Assembly: GCF_004379255.2 (NCBI RefSeq)
Contig: NC_056052.1
Location: forward strand, 1,736,001 to 1,800,000
Origin: Salvia splendens
Lineage: Eukaryota > Streptophyta > Magnoliopsida > Lamiales > Lamiaceae
Reading direction: 5' to 3'
DNA: 64,000 bases
Part shown: positions 1 to 12,030 of the stretch, piece by piece
Numbering within the stretch: position 1 is the first letter of the stretch
Layout: every line of letters begins with the position of its first letter
Program-made: the position numbers and the translations under genes
Notes under the pieces: model-generated
The model's database searches: none
What the model saw: only the letters and a program-made list of their open reading frames with translations
What the model was told of the DNA's origin: nothing

Positions 1-179
1 CGCTCTCCTTCTTCGCACACACAGGAAATGTTAATAGCTAATTGCGGATATTAAATGCGTAGTCCACATTTGAATCGATGAATTAATCTTCATTTATATG
101 TGTTTCCATATAAGTAAATTGTCGTTTGTTGAAGAAGAAAAAAAGAGGATTGAAGTTTTCGACACGTGGCAAATTGCAG

Positions 180-3100
180 GTGAGAATAAGAGCATCAACG
201 CTGAGCTATGGCAAGCCTGCGCCGGACCACTGGCAAACCTGCCCGCGGCTGGGACTCACGTCGTCTACTTTCCTCAAGGACATAGTGAACAGGTAGATTC
301 TACTTTCTTCTTGTTCAGTTTTTTTGCCCTTTTTAGAAGATTCTATAATTTTTGTGTGGAGAGATGGAGCTAGATTGTCCTTTTATTGAGTAGAAGCTGC
401 GCAGCTGTGGCGTTTGGTTTTCAATTTTCCATAACCATCATAATTTGGGGAAATAATTGACTTCAAAAACTAGTTTGAATTTGATTCTTTCTGTAATCAT
501 ATAATTTTGGTTTGTACTGTAAATTTGGATTGCCAGGTTGCTGCTTCCATGAGAAAGGATGCCAATGCACAAATACCGAGCTATCCAAATCTTCCCTCGA
601 AACTCATATGCCTTCTTCACAACGTCACATTGCATGTATGGTTGGTTTGGTTTTCAGTAGTGCTGCATATTCTTATCAACTTCTTTGAATGGATATAAAG
701 ACTAAATTGTTTCTGGCGTCTAGGCTGATCCAGAAACGGATGAGGTATATGCGCAGATGACGCTGCAGCCAGTGCCTTCGGTAGGTTCTTTCTATGGTTG
801 AAGAATGTTTCTGAAAAGTTTGAGCTTATTATTATTGCTACTACTACCACTACTACTTTATGGAAAAGTTATGAAGGCATTTTATCTTCTGTAACATTTT
901 GAAGAACTATTATGTTTGTTTGATTGCAGTTTGACCAGGATGCTCTGTTGAGATCAGATCTATCAATGAAAGTGAATAAGCCACAGACTGAGTTCTTCTG
1001 TAAAACCTTGACTGCAAGTGATACTAGCACACATGGTGGTTTTTCCGTGCCTCGACGTGCTGCAGAAAAGATTTTTCCTACTCTGGTTAGTCTCTCGAGA
1101 GCTTTAATCTACTGTGTGTTCGTGAATTCCTTCAAAAGTATGTGATGCTTGAGAAATTCATGCAATTGTAGGACTTTTCGATGCAACCACCTGCGCAAGG
1201 GATTGTTGCCAGGGATCTGCATGAAACTGTGTGGACATTTCGTCATATTTTCCGGGGTAAGCTGATACAGTTATCTTCGTTTCTTTGGACGTTACTGAAC
1301 TCACTGTTGCCAAGGTATTCCCGAGCATTTAAAAATTTGTTACAAAATTGGCAAATTTAGGACAGCCAAAGCGTCACTTGCTTACAAGTGGATGGAGCCT
1401 TTTTGTTAATGCAAAGAGGTTGGTTGCTGGTGACTCGGTCTTGTTTATCAGGTAATGATGCAGGGCACTGAAATGCTTCTTTGGATTTTAAAAATCTGAA
1501 TAGCATGAACTCTTCTTTTTCAAATGGATTTCTCTTGAAATGACACCAACATGTTACCTATATGCAATCAGGGATGAAAAACAGCAGCTTCTCTTGGGAA
1601 TAAGACGGGCTAATAGGCAACCTGCTAACTTGTCATCATCAGTGTTGTCGAGTGATAGCATGCACATTGGAGTTCTAGCTGCAGCTGCCCATGCTGCTGC
1701 AAACAGCAGCCCTTTCACTGTGTTCTACAATCCAAGGTTATATTTATCCATAACTGTTGTAGTTTGCTTACATATAATGCATCTCATCCTTAGATACCTT
1801 GGCTTATTTGCTGATTTCTTATTCTTTATTTTACTTTGAGAGCAGGTCTAGTCCATCAGAGTTTGTCATCCCTCTAGCTAAGTACTACAGAGCCGCCTGC
1901 AGTAGCCAGATATCCCTTGGCATGCGCTTCCGGATGATGTTTGAAACAGACGAATCAGGGACAAGAAGGTAGTGATGATGCTTTACGAGTTCATATCCTA
2001 CCCCATTATTGCTGTGAATTTCTCATAAACCAAAAGCAATAATTATAACGATCATAGTAAGTCACTGACCAAAAAACAAGATAGCCTACATCATCCTAAC
2101 ATATTAACTAATTATGAGATCCCTACCATTTTGTAAACTTGTATGAAATGCATGCTGCAGATATATGGGTACGATAACAGGAATCAGTGACTTGGATCCG
2201 GTGAGATGGAAGAACTCACAGTGGCGCAACTTACAGGTAATTTGTGGAAATACTCCCAGTTATGTCTAAAATGGACCTGCACTGTAAGGAGATTTTTGGA
2301 TGCTCACTTGGCATTTGATGAGCAGGTTGGTTGGGACGAGTCCACTGCTGGTGAAAGACGTAGTCGCGTTTCCATATGGGAAATTGAACCTATCACAGCT
2401 CCATTTTTCATCTGTCCTACGCCTCCTTTCCTCCGCACAAAGTTCCCTAGGCAGTCAGGAATTCCAGGTAAAAAGAGCGCCTAGAAATGATTCTGCAATG
2501 TAACATCCAAAACTTTGCTGTTTGTGCCTCCTGTGTCTTTAGTGGAATGCCCCTGAGTTTTTTGCATTTTCAGTGGCATCTCTTTATGGTGTCTAATCAT
2601 ATTAGTTGACTAATATTCTATTCACAGAAGTGGGCAATGACAAATACTTAATGTGATTGAGCAATATTCCTAGAAGAGTTGATCAAATTTTATTAATTCA
2701 GAGAAAAGAACCAAAAAGAAAAAAATGGTCCTGGAATATCACGTCAGAACACGATTGATGGGTCGAGATGCCCCTTCTTAATTCGCTTTTGGCCTACAGG
2801 AAAGGAGCTATGTCTGTTTTGGCCCTTGGAGGCAGCATCCTCTTTTTATGTTTTTCATCCTTAATGCACATAGAAGACTAACTAAACATATTCTGGTCAT
2901 AGTGATTTCAAGAATTGAACACCTCTTAAATATCTGTTGCCTTTTCTCTCTGCAGATAATGACTCGTCTGATTTTGACAGTCTATTTAGGAGGTCAATGC
3001 CATGGCCAGGTGATGAGTTTGGCTTAAAAGATTCGCAAGCATTGCCTGGTTTGAGCTTAGTCCAGTGGATGAACATGCAGCAAAATTCCTCAATGACTAA

Positions 3101-5275
3101 CCCAACACAGTCAAACTACATTAATCATTTACCTGGTTCTGTTCTGCAAAATTTTGGTGGCTCAGATATTTCACGTCAACTAGGTCTGCCCATGACTCAA
3201 GTTCCCCATCAGCACAACCTACAGCACAGTGCACAGAGGCCGACTGAGTCAGTGCAGCAACAAGACCAGCTCAAAACATCCACTTTAAACAATATACGCT
3301 CGACTATACAGCCACAACAGCAGTTGACTGACGTTACTCATTCACCTAGACAAAGTTTGGGTGGTCAAACTATACCAACAAGCCAAGTCCAGTCCCAGAA
3401 TCCCATTGAAGCTCAGAATGTTTTGCAACATCAACAATCACTTCTCAGTCATCAGCTTCAGAGAAATCTCCCTCAAAATCCGCCGCTGCAGCAGCAACAG
3501 ATTCTGGCTCACTCTCAACAGCAAAATCCCGATCATACAAGCCAACAGCAGCAGCAGCAGCACATGTCAGATAACCAAGTGAAGCTTCAACTTCTACAAA
3601 AGCTCCATCAGCAACAGCAATCACTCTTAGCACAACAGTCTGGACTTCAACATTCTTCCCATTTGACACAACTCCAAGACCAGCAGAAGCAGCTTCTTGA
3701 AACCCCACCAAACTTGTCGAGGTCTATGAAAACAAACCAAATGTCAGATTCCTCTCAAGCTTCCGGTATGCATTCTCAGTCACATGGTACAGGTCAGCAG
3801 ATGGTAAGAAGTAATAGCCAATTTAATCTACTGCGGTGCTCTCAGCTACCTCAGCAACCTAAACTCCAGCAACAACATCAGCAATCTGGAATGCTATCAG
3901 ATTTTTCTGGATATGTCGGAGGTGCCTTAAAACCAATAACCAATCAGCTTTCTGCTAGAAGCAATGGTCTATTGACTGCAGCTACAGGTGGGTTCCAGGC
4001 TGCAGTTACTGATGATGTTTCATCTTGTTCAACTTCCCTATCCACAAACAACTGTCGTAATGCAGTTCAGACTGTAATTAATGGCAGAAACCACCAATCC
4101 ACAACATTAGGGGATGAGATTGCTCAGTCTTCTGCCTCTCTTTTAAATCCAAGTGGCCTAGAGCAGATGTCTTCTAACGGTCACATAGGAAAAGATATTC
4201 ATCAGAAGTCTGATGCTAAGCCCTCAATGAATGTGTTTAAAAATCAGAACCATGGATTTATTGGAGCGCACACATTCCATGATCGTGCTGGAACTCAGAT
4301 AGATTATTTGGATAGTTCTTCTTCAGTAACCTCAGTTTTTCCTCAGAATGAAGGTCAGATACCGCAAAACAACTCCATGACTTACAATTCTCAGTCATTG
4401 TTTTTTAGAGATGCTAGCCAAGATGGAGAAGTCCTTGGTGATCCAAGGAGCAATGTACCATTTGGGACTGATATTGACAATCAGTTAGATATGCCCTTGA
4501 TACTTAATCCGTTGGTCACAAAAGACATGGGAGGATCAGGCAAGGACTTTGCAAACAATCTCTCTTCTGGAGAAGGCGTGCTTTCCACCTATGAGAACCC
4601 CAAAGATGCTCAACCTGTACACTCTTCATCAATGGTGTCTCAGCCATTTGGGGTGCCGGATGTGGCGTTCAATTCCATTGATTCCAACGTAGATGATGGT
4701 GGCTTTGTGAATAGAGGTTCTTGGGCTGCACCACATATTCCTAGAATGCGGACATATACAAAGGTTGGTTCTTTATGAGTAAGATTGATGTTGAATCATG
4801 GATGCAATTATTGCTGGTCCAATCACTATCCAGTAACCATTATGCTGACCTGATATCTTTTTTTGAAGGTATACAAGCGAGGAGCTGTGGGGCGGTCTAT
4901 TGATATTTCGCATTACTCAGGCTATGATGAGCTCAAGCAAGACCTGGCTCGTAGGTTTGGCATAGAGGGTCAACTGGAAGACCGGCAGAGGATTGGATGG
5001 AAACTAGTCTATGTAGATCATGAGAATGATGTCTTGCTAGTTGGTGATGATCCTTGGGAGTAAGTTGCTAGATAGTTAACTTTCCAGCATTATCAACATC
5101 CTCCTTCATCACACATTTACATGTTTTAATTGCTGCCTTCAGGGAATTCGTGAGTTGTGTACGTTGCATCAAGATTCTTTCTCCTCAGGAGGTCCAACAA
5201 ATGAGTTTGGATGGTGATTTTGGTGACAATGTTCTTCCAAATCAAGTTTGCAGCAGCTCCGACAATGTTGTGTAA
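180..5275 (+). CDS. ARF19: Auxin response factor, ARF7/ARF19 class (5' end outside window)
   Basis: Transcription factor that binds auxin response elements and activates auxin-responsive genes in the nucleus; Aux/IAA proteins repress it through the C-terminal PB1 domain. Exons: 180-292, 537-635, 724-780, 930-1085, 1172-1256, 1361-1451, 1572-1736, 1846-1968, 2161-2236, 2326-2467, 2956-4763, 4869-5059, 5143-5275, all with GT-AG junctions and continuous frame (about 1079 residues). The order is: dimerisation segment starting [12 protein letters not shown]3 domain ([21 protein letters not shown] to [12 protein letters not shown]), ARF domain ([20 protein letters not shown]), a glutamine-rich middle region in the 1.8-kb exon, then PB1 ([17 protein letters not shown]; acidic [17 protein letters not shown]). 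The Q-rich middle marks the activator class, and the layout fits ARF7/ARF19 better than ARF6/8 or ARF5. The acceptor at 178-179 is phase 1, so a short first exon with the ATG probably lies before the window. An in-frame ATG at 98 is an alternative but reads through the intron. Confidence 0.9.
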
Positions 5276-5929
5276 CTAGCTGGACTAAGGTCTTACTCTA
5301 TGTTCGGTTGTGAAAGGTTGCCAGTTCCATACATATGACTTCATTTCCATATACATTATGCACTTTAAAAAGCTCCCATCATAGTAGACACTTTATCTGA
5401 TTCATTGGCTGAGAGATATCCTTGACCCGATAACGACTAAGGTTTCCCGAGGAAAGTAGGCAGGTGGGTCTATAGTCTAGACTATTGTGCCTTGCAGTTG
5501 TAGGACACTATATCAAGCCAGAAACAGATCTGGCTGCTGGGGATATCTATTGTGAGTTGTAAGAATGGTTTTTTCCTTTGGTTTCATTTGTTTATTTCAC
5601 TTGTAAAGATTGACTCCTACATAGTTTGTATTTAGGAAGTGAGAGTGTTGGGGTATCTATAGTTGCTGCCTATACTAATGCTTTTCCACATATGTATAGT
5701 TTACAACTGTAAATAAAATTCAGATGTCACATCAGCCTCAGTGAAGCTGATAAACCGTGACAATTGATATGAATGTTCCCATTTTATGTTTTATGTATTT
5801 AGTGGTTGTTTCCTTGTGAGTTTTGATCTGAATTTCTGAATGCAAATGTGCTTCACATCCCTTAATTATCTCATCTCTTAACTAGGTTCCACGCGAGTAT
5901 TTTTAATTTCATCATTTAACTAAGAGACA

Positions 5930-6697
5930 ACACATCCACAATGTGCTTCACATCCCTTAATTATTAATGAGTCTCACTATATCGCATCTTCTTTATTTTA
6001 TTTTTTCCCAACCAATTTAATTACAATTAAACAATATATTAAACTTATAAAATGACATTTATATTTAAAAAATATTATATTAAAATTATAATTAAAATAA
6101 CATAATTGAAATGCTAAAATTACAATTTATTGAAAGCAATAAAATACTACTCCCTCCGTCCCCAAAGAATATGCACTTTGGATTCAGTACGTGTTTTAAT
6201 GCAAAATTGGTAAAATAAGAGAGATGTAAAGAGAAAAAATAATTAAAGTATTGTTAATGTAGAATGAGTCTCACCTCAATAGAGAGAAAAGAGATTCTAA
6301 AATTAGAATGTGCATATTCTTGTGGAACAGACTAATAAGGAAAAAATGTATATTCTTGTGGGACGGAGGAAGTAGATGAATTGAGGGTTATAAAAATAAA
6401 AATTGAAAACAAGGTAATATTTGGGGAAGTGAAAATTTTATTTAAATATTTTTCCGATTTGAGTTTTTCTGATTTTTTAAAAAAATAAAAATTCTAACAA
6501 TCAAAACGATGACCACTCGCTGCAAGTGGACGTCAACACGGACTCCATATTGCGCCACATGTGTCGGACGCATCGCCTCGTCAAATAGAGACGTAGTCTC
6601 TGCGGCGAGACGCATGCAACGGCATAGCGATGGCAGCTCATCCGGACGGAACGAGACAACTAGTCCGACCGGGCGTCGTTGTTAGTCTTAGATTAAG
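5930..6697. mobile_element. Possible decayed PIF/Harbinger-type element with the MITE nested in it
   Basis: The left edge (ACATCCACAATGTG) and the right edge (GGGCGTCGTTGTTAGTCTTA) resemble the ends of the clearer Harbinger derivative at 56039-56799. A GC-rich patch at 6505-6690, rich in CGGACG-like motifs, stands out from its AT-rich surroundings in the same way. The ends are degraded and no target duplication is certain, so this is an inference. Confidence 0.3.
6150..6372. mobile_element. Stowaway-type MITE (Tc1/mariner)
   Basis: The left end reads CTCCCTCCGTCCCCAAAG and the right end is its inverse (CTTGTGGGACGGAGGAAG). TA dinucleotides at 6148-6149 and 6373-6374 are the target duplication. 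At about 223 bp with no ORF, it is a non-autonomous element that would be moved by a mariner-like transposase encoded elsewhere. Confidence 0.8.
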
Positions 6698-7383
6698 TCA
6701 GTACGAGTTGGATCAATGTAGAATTTTCCACTTAAATATTATAGACCATTAAGTACATTTTCTTTTGAGAAATGATAGTAAATTATATTGAATGTCATTA
6801 AATTGTGGTTCTTGCTTACACAACTATTAATTAGTACTCTCAAAATATATATAGGTACAATTTATTGGTTAAAATTAGGTAAATTACATTAAATATTAAT
6901 TTCAAACAGCTACGCTCTAACCGCACCACCATCGCTTTAGCCACCCCTGAATGTAACTCACCCTAGCCACCTCGGGGCAATTCTGGTGGAGCACCTTGCT
7001 CCCTATACAATATTTTGATAACACAATTGGCATTTACAAGTCATGATTGATATACATGATTGGACATTCTCATCAATATTGTAATAGAAACCGTCACCGA
7101 TGAGAAAAATGAAGATAAACAAATAACACAGAGAATAAGATGTGAGAAACGTAAAAGAGAAAAGCACGCTTTAGTTAGTTTAACTAACTAGAGTTAATAG
7201 GATCGGGAAAAACAACTGGCAACGACAGTTATAACCACTCTCCAACGATATAACCGGAAAAGAGAGAGAAAATGGAAATCCGAATGATAAATAGGAAAAC
7301 TTAGTCTTTGGCTCCACCATTCTAACAAACGATTAATTACATGTTGCGTCATTGTTAAATTTGGACATTTTCAGTATGCGTAT

Positions 7384-7981
7384 TGATGAATCCGCGAATT
7401 TTTGATGTTAGTAAATGCTGGTAGAGAATAAAGACTACGACACAATGAATTTACGTGGTTCGATTTACTGAAGTAAATCTACGTCCACGGGAAGAAGGGA
7501 GGGCAAGATTGTATTGCTTGATCTGGGATTACAGCTTACAACACAGACTTGCTATATGATATTTTATCTCTAGAGAGCTTAACCTTTTTCTATCTGATCT
7601 AAGTTCTATTTATACATTGAACTAGGATCGTGGTTTGCAGCCCCACTAACAAGATCGTGGGTGAGCAATAACTGCTCAATAACTGCTTCGTACCACTAAA
7701 TAGATCGTGGGTATAGTGGAGGTCGTGGAGGCCTTTCATGAGTCCACTAACTCCTAGTTCGGTCGAATGCTGAGACCGAACTGCTGGACTTTACCGATCA
7801 GCTCTTGCCGATCTGAGAGGAGAGCTTGACTGGTCGGCTTTTACCGAGCTGTAGGCTGAGTCCGAACTCTTTGGTCGTGCCGAACTCTTTGGTGCCGAAC
7901 AGATACTCTTTCTTGGGCTCTGGGCTGATGGGCCGTCACTGTTATTGGGCTTGCCATTAGGGTTTAGTTCGTACCCCATCA
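7384..7981 (-). repeat. Gypsy LTR (3' LTR in element orientation)
   Basis: 598 bp, TG...CA ends, the same as 17483-18080 as far as can be read. On the minus strand it has a TATA box (TATAAATAG, complement of 7606-7614). About 120 nt further along the transcript is a two-part hairpin (outer arms 7454-7458 and 7485-7489). A short open frame at 7791-7982 occurs in both LTRs and has no recognisable product. Confidence 0.95.
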
Positions 7982-7994
7982 CTACCCCCCCCGA
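7982..7994 (-). other. Gypsy polypurine tract
   Basis: On the minus strand a run of eight G followed by TAG directly abuts the TGATGGGG start of the 3' LTR. This is the expected plus-strand DNA priming site. Confidence 0.75.
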
Positions 7995-8182
7995 AAAGCG
8001 AAGTGAATCACTTCGGCGAGGTGAGTCACTTCGGCATTCTGGATAACGGTAAGGGGGAGGCTGACGTCAGGGGACGTGCCTTGCGCGTGCCTGCATTAAA
8101 TGCGACAGTAAAATCCGGCCGTTGAATCCTGAAAAGGTGGGATTCGAAACAGCGCAACGATTTCGAAATCTTTCCCGAATCT

Positions 8183-8192
8183 GATAAATATG
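8183..8192 (+). promoter_or_regulatory. Candidate TATA box of the antisense gene
   Basis: GATAAATATG lies about 125 bp upstream of the plus-strand ATG at 8315, followed by a CT-rich leader (8220-8300) like plant 5' UTRs. The ATG has a good context (AAAAATGGCT). It is outside the LTR, so the plus-strand gene may have its own promoter. Inferred from position and composition only. Confidence 0.4.
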
Positions 8193-8314
8193 CTCTTTCT
8201 TCCTCATTTGAACACTTTTGCTGTTGCGTCTTCTATACTCTCTCTTTCTCGAGAAATTTTCTTCCGCTTTCAAGAGCTTCCTCAGACTTTCTTCACCTTC
8301 AAAAAGTAAGAAAA

Positions 8315-10178
8315 ATGGCTTCTATTTCTTCTTCGGAGTCGGGTAGCAGTAGGAGAGGCGGTAAGGGGTCTTCTGGCCGGAAAGAGTCCGGGGAGAAGAC
8401 CGTAGAGTATTTCCATAGTATTTTGAGTAAGGATACTGTGATATCCCTACCCGAAAAATACTTTTTTCCTGGGGGGAAGGCGGTGGTACCTGACGGTGAT
8501 CATAGGGCTGACTCCCCGCCGGAGGGTTACGCCACCGTGTACGAGGCCTGCTTAGAATGCGGGCTTCGTTTCCCCCTCCCTTCTGCCTTTATAGATTTAC
8601 TAGATTTTTTTCAGCTTCCTTTAGGCCAGGTGACTCCGAACTCTTGGAGGCACTTGTCGGCCTTCGCTGCCGAACTCCGTAGGTTAGGAAGGGATTTGTC
8701 TTTGAAGGCGATCCTTAAATTCTTTCAATTTAAGAGGAAGGGGTCTTGGTTCTACTTGATCCCTGTACAGCCCTTTAGGGCCTTTTGTAAAACGAAGTGG
8801 CCGAAGTGGCAAAACCGCTTCTTCTACTATGATAGGACCGCGGCTCCTAGTTTTCCCTGGAGAGGGCCGAAGTCCGTTATCCGTCATCCTCGGCCTGAAC
8901 CGTTGGACGAGCTCGATGGCGAGCTCAACAAGATTCCCATAGTTAGGAAACAATACACGGAGTCTGAGCTCGTCAAGGGCGACGTCATGTTCGACATCTC
9001 GTCTTCGGACGAAGAGGCCGAGGGTGAGGCTTTCTCTTTCTTTATGCTCTACTGCTTTAACGAAGAAAATCTGACTTTGTTTTTTTTGTTTTTTGACAGT
9101 GAACTTGCTGAACAAGGCCGTCCGCAAATCCTCCGAGCTTGTGGGGCCGGAGAGGCAGAGAGCCCCTCGGTCGGCGTCTGAAGCCGAAAAGAATCCGAAG
9201 AGGCAAAAAACCTCTTCTTCGGATCCGAAAGAGCCGGAGCCGTCTTCGGCTAAAGGGAAGGGGAAATTTCATGAGTCCCCAAGAGTGCCGGGGAAAGACC
9301 TGGTCATCTCCGAGGTGGTTGCAGACATCCCGGAACACGTCCCTGAGCCTTTTCAATGGCCGACGAATTTTGTGGAGGTAAGCTTTCTGACTTGGCTTCT
9401 TTTCCACATTTTTTGATGGCCCTTCTGTTGACTTTTTTTCCTTGTTCATCTTCAGAGAGCGAAGCTCGTCTCCGTGGAGCTCTCCAAAGCATCCCACGAC
9501 TACGAGGAGATGCAGAAGAAGTTGCATCTTGCTCGTAGTCTGGCCGAACAGGCTGAGGCCAAATTTGAGAGGGCCCGAGCTGCTAGGATCTCGGCTCAGG
9601 ATGAAGCTCGGTCAGCCAAAAACCAGCTCATCATCCTGCGAGAGCAGACGAAGCACCGGGAGGCTCAGAAGGAGGCAGCCGCCGTGGCTGCCCAGGGGGA
9701 GGCTCTCCGTGTTTACACGGAGAAACTCTTTTTGAGCAGCCAGTTCTCGGCCTTTGTCGGTAGTCTGGTAAGGCTAATTACCGATAAGGGCGAGCAGGGG
9801 GCCGACGTCGTGCTGCCTCTGTACAGCCGAGAGATAGCAGCTCGGCTTCAGAATCTGCCGCTCCTTGAGGAGCTCGCTTCATCCTCGGTCCTGCTTTCTG
9901 CAGACCGAGTCCGGAGTTGTCGAGCTGATCGGGACGAGAACCTGGAGGCTATCTTTGCCTCCGTGGGACCCGTTTCACCCGCTTCGACTTACAACGGAGA
10001 GGGTGAGGCCGAGCCGCTGGAGCGGGAGGCCGAAGTCGAGCGGGCCGGGCATCCGGAGAAGGAAGCCGATCAGGAGGCGGAGGCGAGGCCGGCAGGATGC
10101 GAGGCCGAGGCTGAGGTAGCTCAGGAGAAAGAAGCTGAACCAGGCCGAGGAGCCGGAGACGAAGCTGGCGGAGTATGA
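8315..10178 (+). CDS. Antisense ORF of the Gypsy element, PF04195-like, spliced (3 exons)
   Basis: Encoded on the strand opposite to gag-pol. Exons 8315-9023, 9100-9377 and 9456-10178 join with GT-AG introns of 76 and 78 bp and give an uninterrupted 569-residue protein. Residues about 75-190 (for example FPLPSAFIDLLDF, TPNSWRHLSAF, FYLIPVQPF) match the family called 'putative gypsy type transposon' (PF04195/Transposase_28), known from antisense ORFs of Tat-lineage elements. The middle is basic and rich in Ser, Glu and Lys. The third exon is a long Ala/Glu/Arg-rich coiled-coil candidate ending in an acidic Glu/Ala tail. The function of this family is not established. Because full-length element RNA must cross this region, the mRNA is antisense to the genomic RNA. 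Codon use and intactness argue that it is under selection or was inserted very recently. Confidence 0.8.
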
Positions 10179-10380
10179 TTTCGTCTCCCTTCTCTTAGTC
10201 TAGTTTCTTCCTTGTAAAATGGCCTTGAAGCCCTCCCAGTGTAAAAAATTTTCCTTGTGAATGAAAAATTCTCTACACTTGTCTTCGTATAGCTTTTCGT
10301 ACTCGCCTTTATTCCTGTTGTATTTTACTATCTGCTCGGTACAGCTGCCGAACTAATATAGCTGCTTTGTACTCAAGGAG

Positions 10381-11169
10381 ATGGAGATACTTCACTGGAA
10401 ACGGCTGTACTCTTCGGCTTTAGACGAAGCTGAGAAAAGAGCTATAGCCGATCAGACGAAGAATGACGAGCTTCTGGCTCGTTTAGTGAAGCTGGAGGCC
10501 GATATCAAGGACTTAGAGTCCGATAAGAAAGATCTGGAGGCCGAGCTGAATACGGCCATTGCTGAGAGGACTGCGTATGAGGATTATATCCGTGAGCGCG
10601 GGGGAGTTACCATCTCGGATGTTCAGAGTCGAGTTGACGAACTGTGGGAGGAATATCATGTACTCCGTAGGAACAATGTGCTGGAGAGCCCGGCTTGCCA
10701 ACAAGTTGTGACATCACTGCGGCGTTGGGCTTCTCGGTACAACATTGTTCTTTCTCGGCGCCCCTCCATAGAAAGATTCCTTCGGCATATCGTGCCAACA
10801 GATGCTCGCACTCCAGATCAAACCTCTGGTTCCCTTGCTCAAAATCTTGCTCCAAGTCAGCAACGAACTCAGGAACAGCCGGAAACGTCAAGACGAGAAC
10901 GGGCTCAGGAGCAACCAGAATCGTCAAGGCAGGGACGGACTGAAATTCACCGAGGAGTTGCGACTATGAGTGAGCTAGATCGACAGATGCTTATTGCAGA
11001 GACTCTTCATCGCCGAGGTGTTAGGACTTCTCGGGCTCGGGGAAGAGGCGTTGGGTCGAGGATAGCATCTCGTCGACCTGCTTATTCTTCATCTGCTCGG
11101 AACAACCGAACTCGGCTTCCAGAGGATTTTGCAGATAGGTGGCTTAACTTTAGCAACCGCGGACAGTAG
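10381..11169 (+). CDS. Second plus-strand ORF of the Gypsy element, coiled-coil protein
   Basis: A 262-codon ORF starting ATGGAGATA, 202 bp after the stop of the first antisense gene and on the same strand. Residues about 10-105 are heptad-like and charged (KLEADIKDLESDKKDLEAEL), predicting a coiled coil. A conserved-looking segment follows (SLRRWASRYN...RRPSIERFLRHI), then a Gln/Arg/Ser-rich region and an Arg/Gly-rich tail (RARGRGVGSR) suited to nucleic-acid binding. An AATAAA lies just after the stop (about 11236). I do not recognise a family. It may be a separate gene or the last exon of the upstream one: an AG acceptor candidate lies at about 10341-10342. Function unknown. Confidence 0.6.
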   Translation: MEILHWKRLYSSALDEAEKRAIADQTKNDELLARLVKLEADIKDLESDKKDLEAELNTAIAERTAYEDYIRERGGVTISDVQSRVDELWEEYHVLRRNNVLESPACQQVVTSLRRWASRYNIVLSRRPSIERFLRHIVPTDARTPDQTSGSLAQNLAPSQQRTQEQPETSRRERAQEQPESSRQGRTEIHRGVATMSELDRQMLIAETLHRRGVRTSRARGRGVGSRIASRRPAYSSSARNNRTRLPEDFADRWLNFSNRGQ

Positions 11170-11289
11170 AATAGTCCTTTGTAATGGCGTAATGCCTTCT
11201 CGTAGGGGAGCTGAATTGTCTGCCGAACGAGATTTAATAAATGAAATTTTTTCCTTTCGCTTTTATCACTGCTTACAGTTCTGCGAAAC

Positions 11290-11790
11290 AATTTCATCGT
11301 GCTCGTCATCGGTCTTATGAAGTGAGCTTCTTTGATCGGACTCGTCTTTGATCTTATGAAGGAAACTTCTTTGACCGGACTTGGTTTGTGTTCTAATTTG
11401 GCGATTTTTGTCGCCGGGATCGAACTTTCCCTTGTCCTAATTCGGCGAGTTTTATCGCGTGGATCGGACTTTCCCAGTTAACCGAAGTGGTCTTATGAAG
11501 TAAACCTCTTTGACTGGACATGGTCGTCCTCGGTCTTATGAAGTAAACTTCTTTGACCGAACTTGGTCGTCCTAATTCGGCGAGGTTTATCGCATGGATC
11601 GGACTTTCCCTTATTGCAGTTCGTTTCAGACGAAGTGCTTATTTCTTAAGCCGAATTATGGTCTTGTATCTTCCTGAGAAGCTTGGACTCACAATCGTTG
11701 GCTTATTGCAGTTCGTTTCAGACGAAGTGCTTGTTAAGCTGAATTGCGGTCTTGTATCCTCCTTGGAAGCTTGGACTCACAATAGTCTTT
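11290..11790. repeat. Degenerate direct repeats between antisense genes and pol
   Basis: Two tandem units of about 85-90 bp (11611-11702 and 11703-11785) each carry GTTCGTTTCAGACGAAGTGC, then GGTCTTGTATC and GGACTCACAAT. Upstream, GGTCTTATGAAG followed by AACTTCTTTGACCGGA-like sequence recurs about four times (near 11313, 11352, 11489 and 11534). No ORF is supported here. Repeat-rich non-coding zones between pol and the 3' LTR are common in the Tat lineage. Confidence 0.65.
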
Positions 11791-12030
11791 AATAATCGAT
11801 CTAAAAAGGGGATCAGTCTTTAAAGAACGATATACCTTGGTACCATTTGTAAGAGACGACAAGCACATAGAGACAAAACACATAGAGAAAAAATGAAAAA
11901 GATGAAAGAAAAAAAACTTTAAACTTTTTATAAAACGACAAGTAAAAGGTACAAGTAAAAAACAAACAAATAAAAACATGTACCCCTATGACCGAACTAG
12001 ACACAAGACAGACTGACCGGACTTTGTCTC

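Larger units (their letters stand above)
5276..7378. other. ARF 3' UTR and AT-rich spacer with transposon debris
   Basis: The ARF 3' UTR probably runs to about 5720-5740; an AATAAA lies at 5712-5717. Beyond it there is no gene. A 25-bp stretch near 5845-5869 recurs at 5940-5964. A Stowaway-type MITE lies at 6150-6372 inside what may be a decayed Harbinger-like element. 6700-7378 is AT-rich, and I see no coding signal in it. Confidence 0.6.

Noticed and set aside
2206..2484. Alternative ATG-initiated ORF in the ARF gene
   Set aside because: It is an ARF exon read in part out of frame and through an intron; the spliced frame is clear.
9057..9527. 156-codon minus-strand ORF overlapping the antisense gene
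   Set aside because: It lies opposite the spliced plus-strand gene, is Arg-rich, has no domain and reads as a shadow of the GC-biased coding strand.
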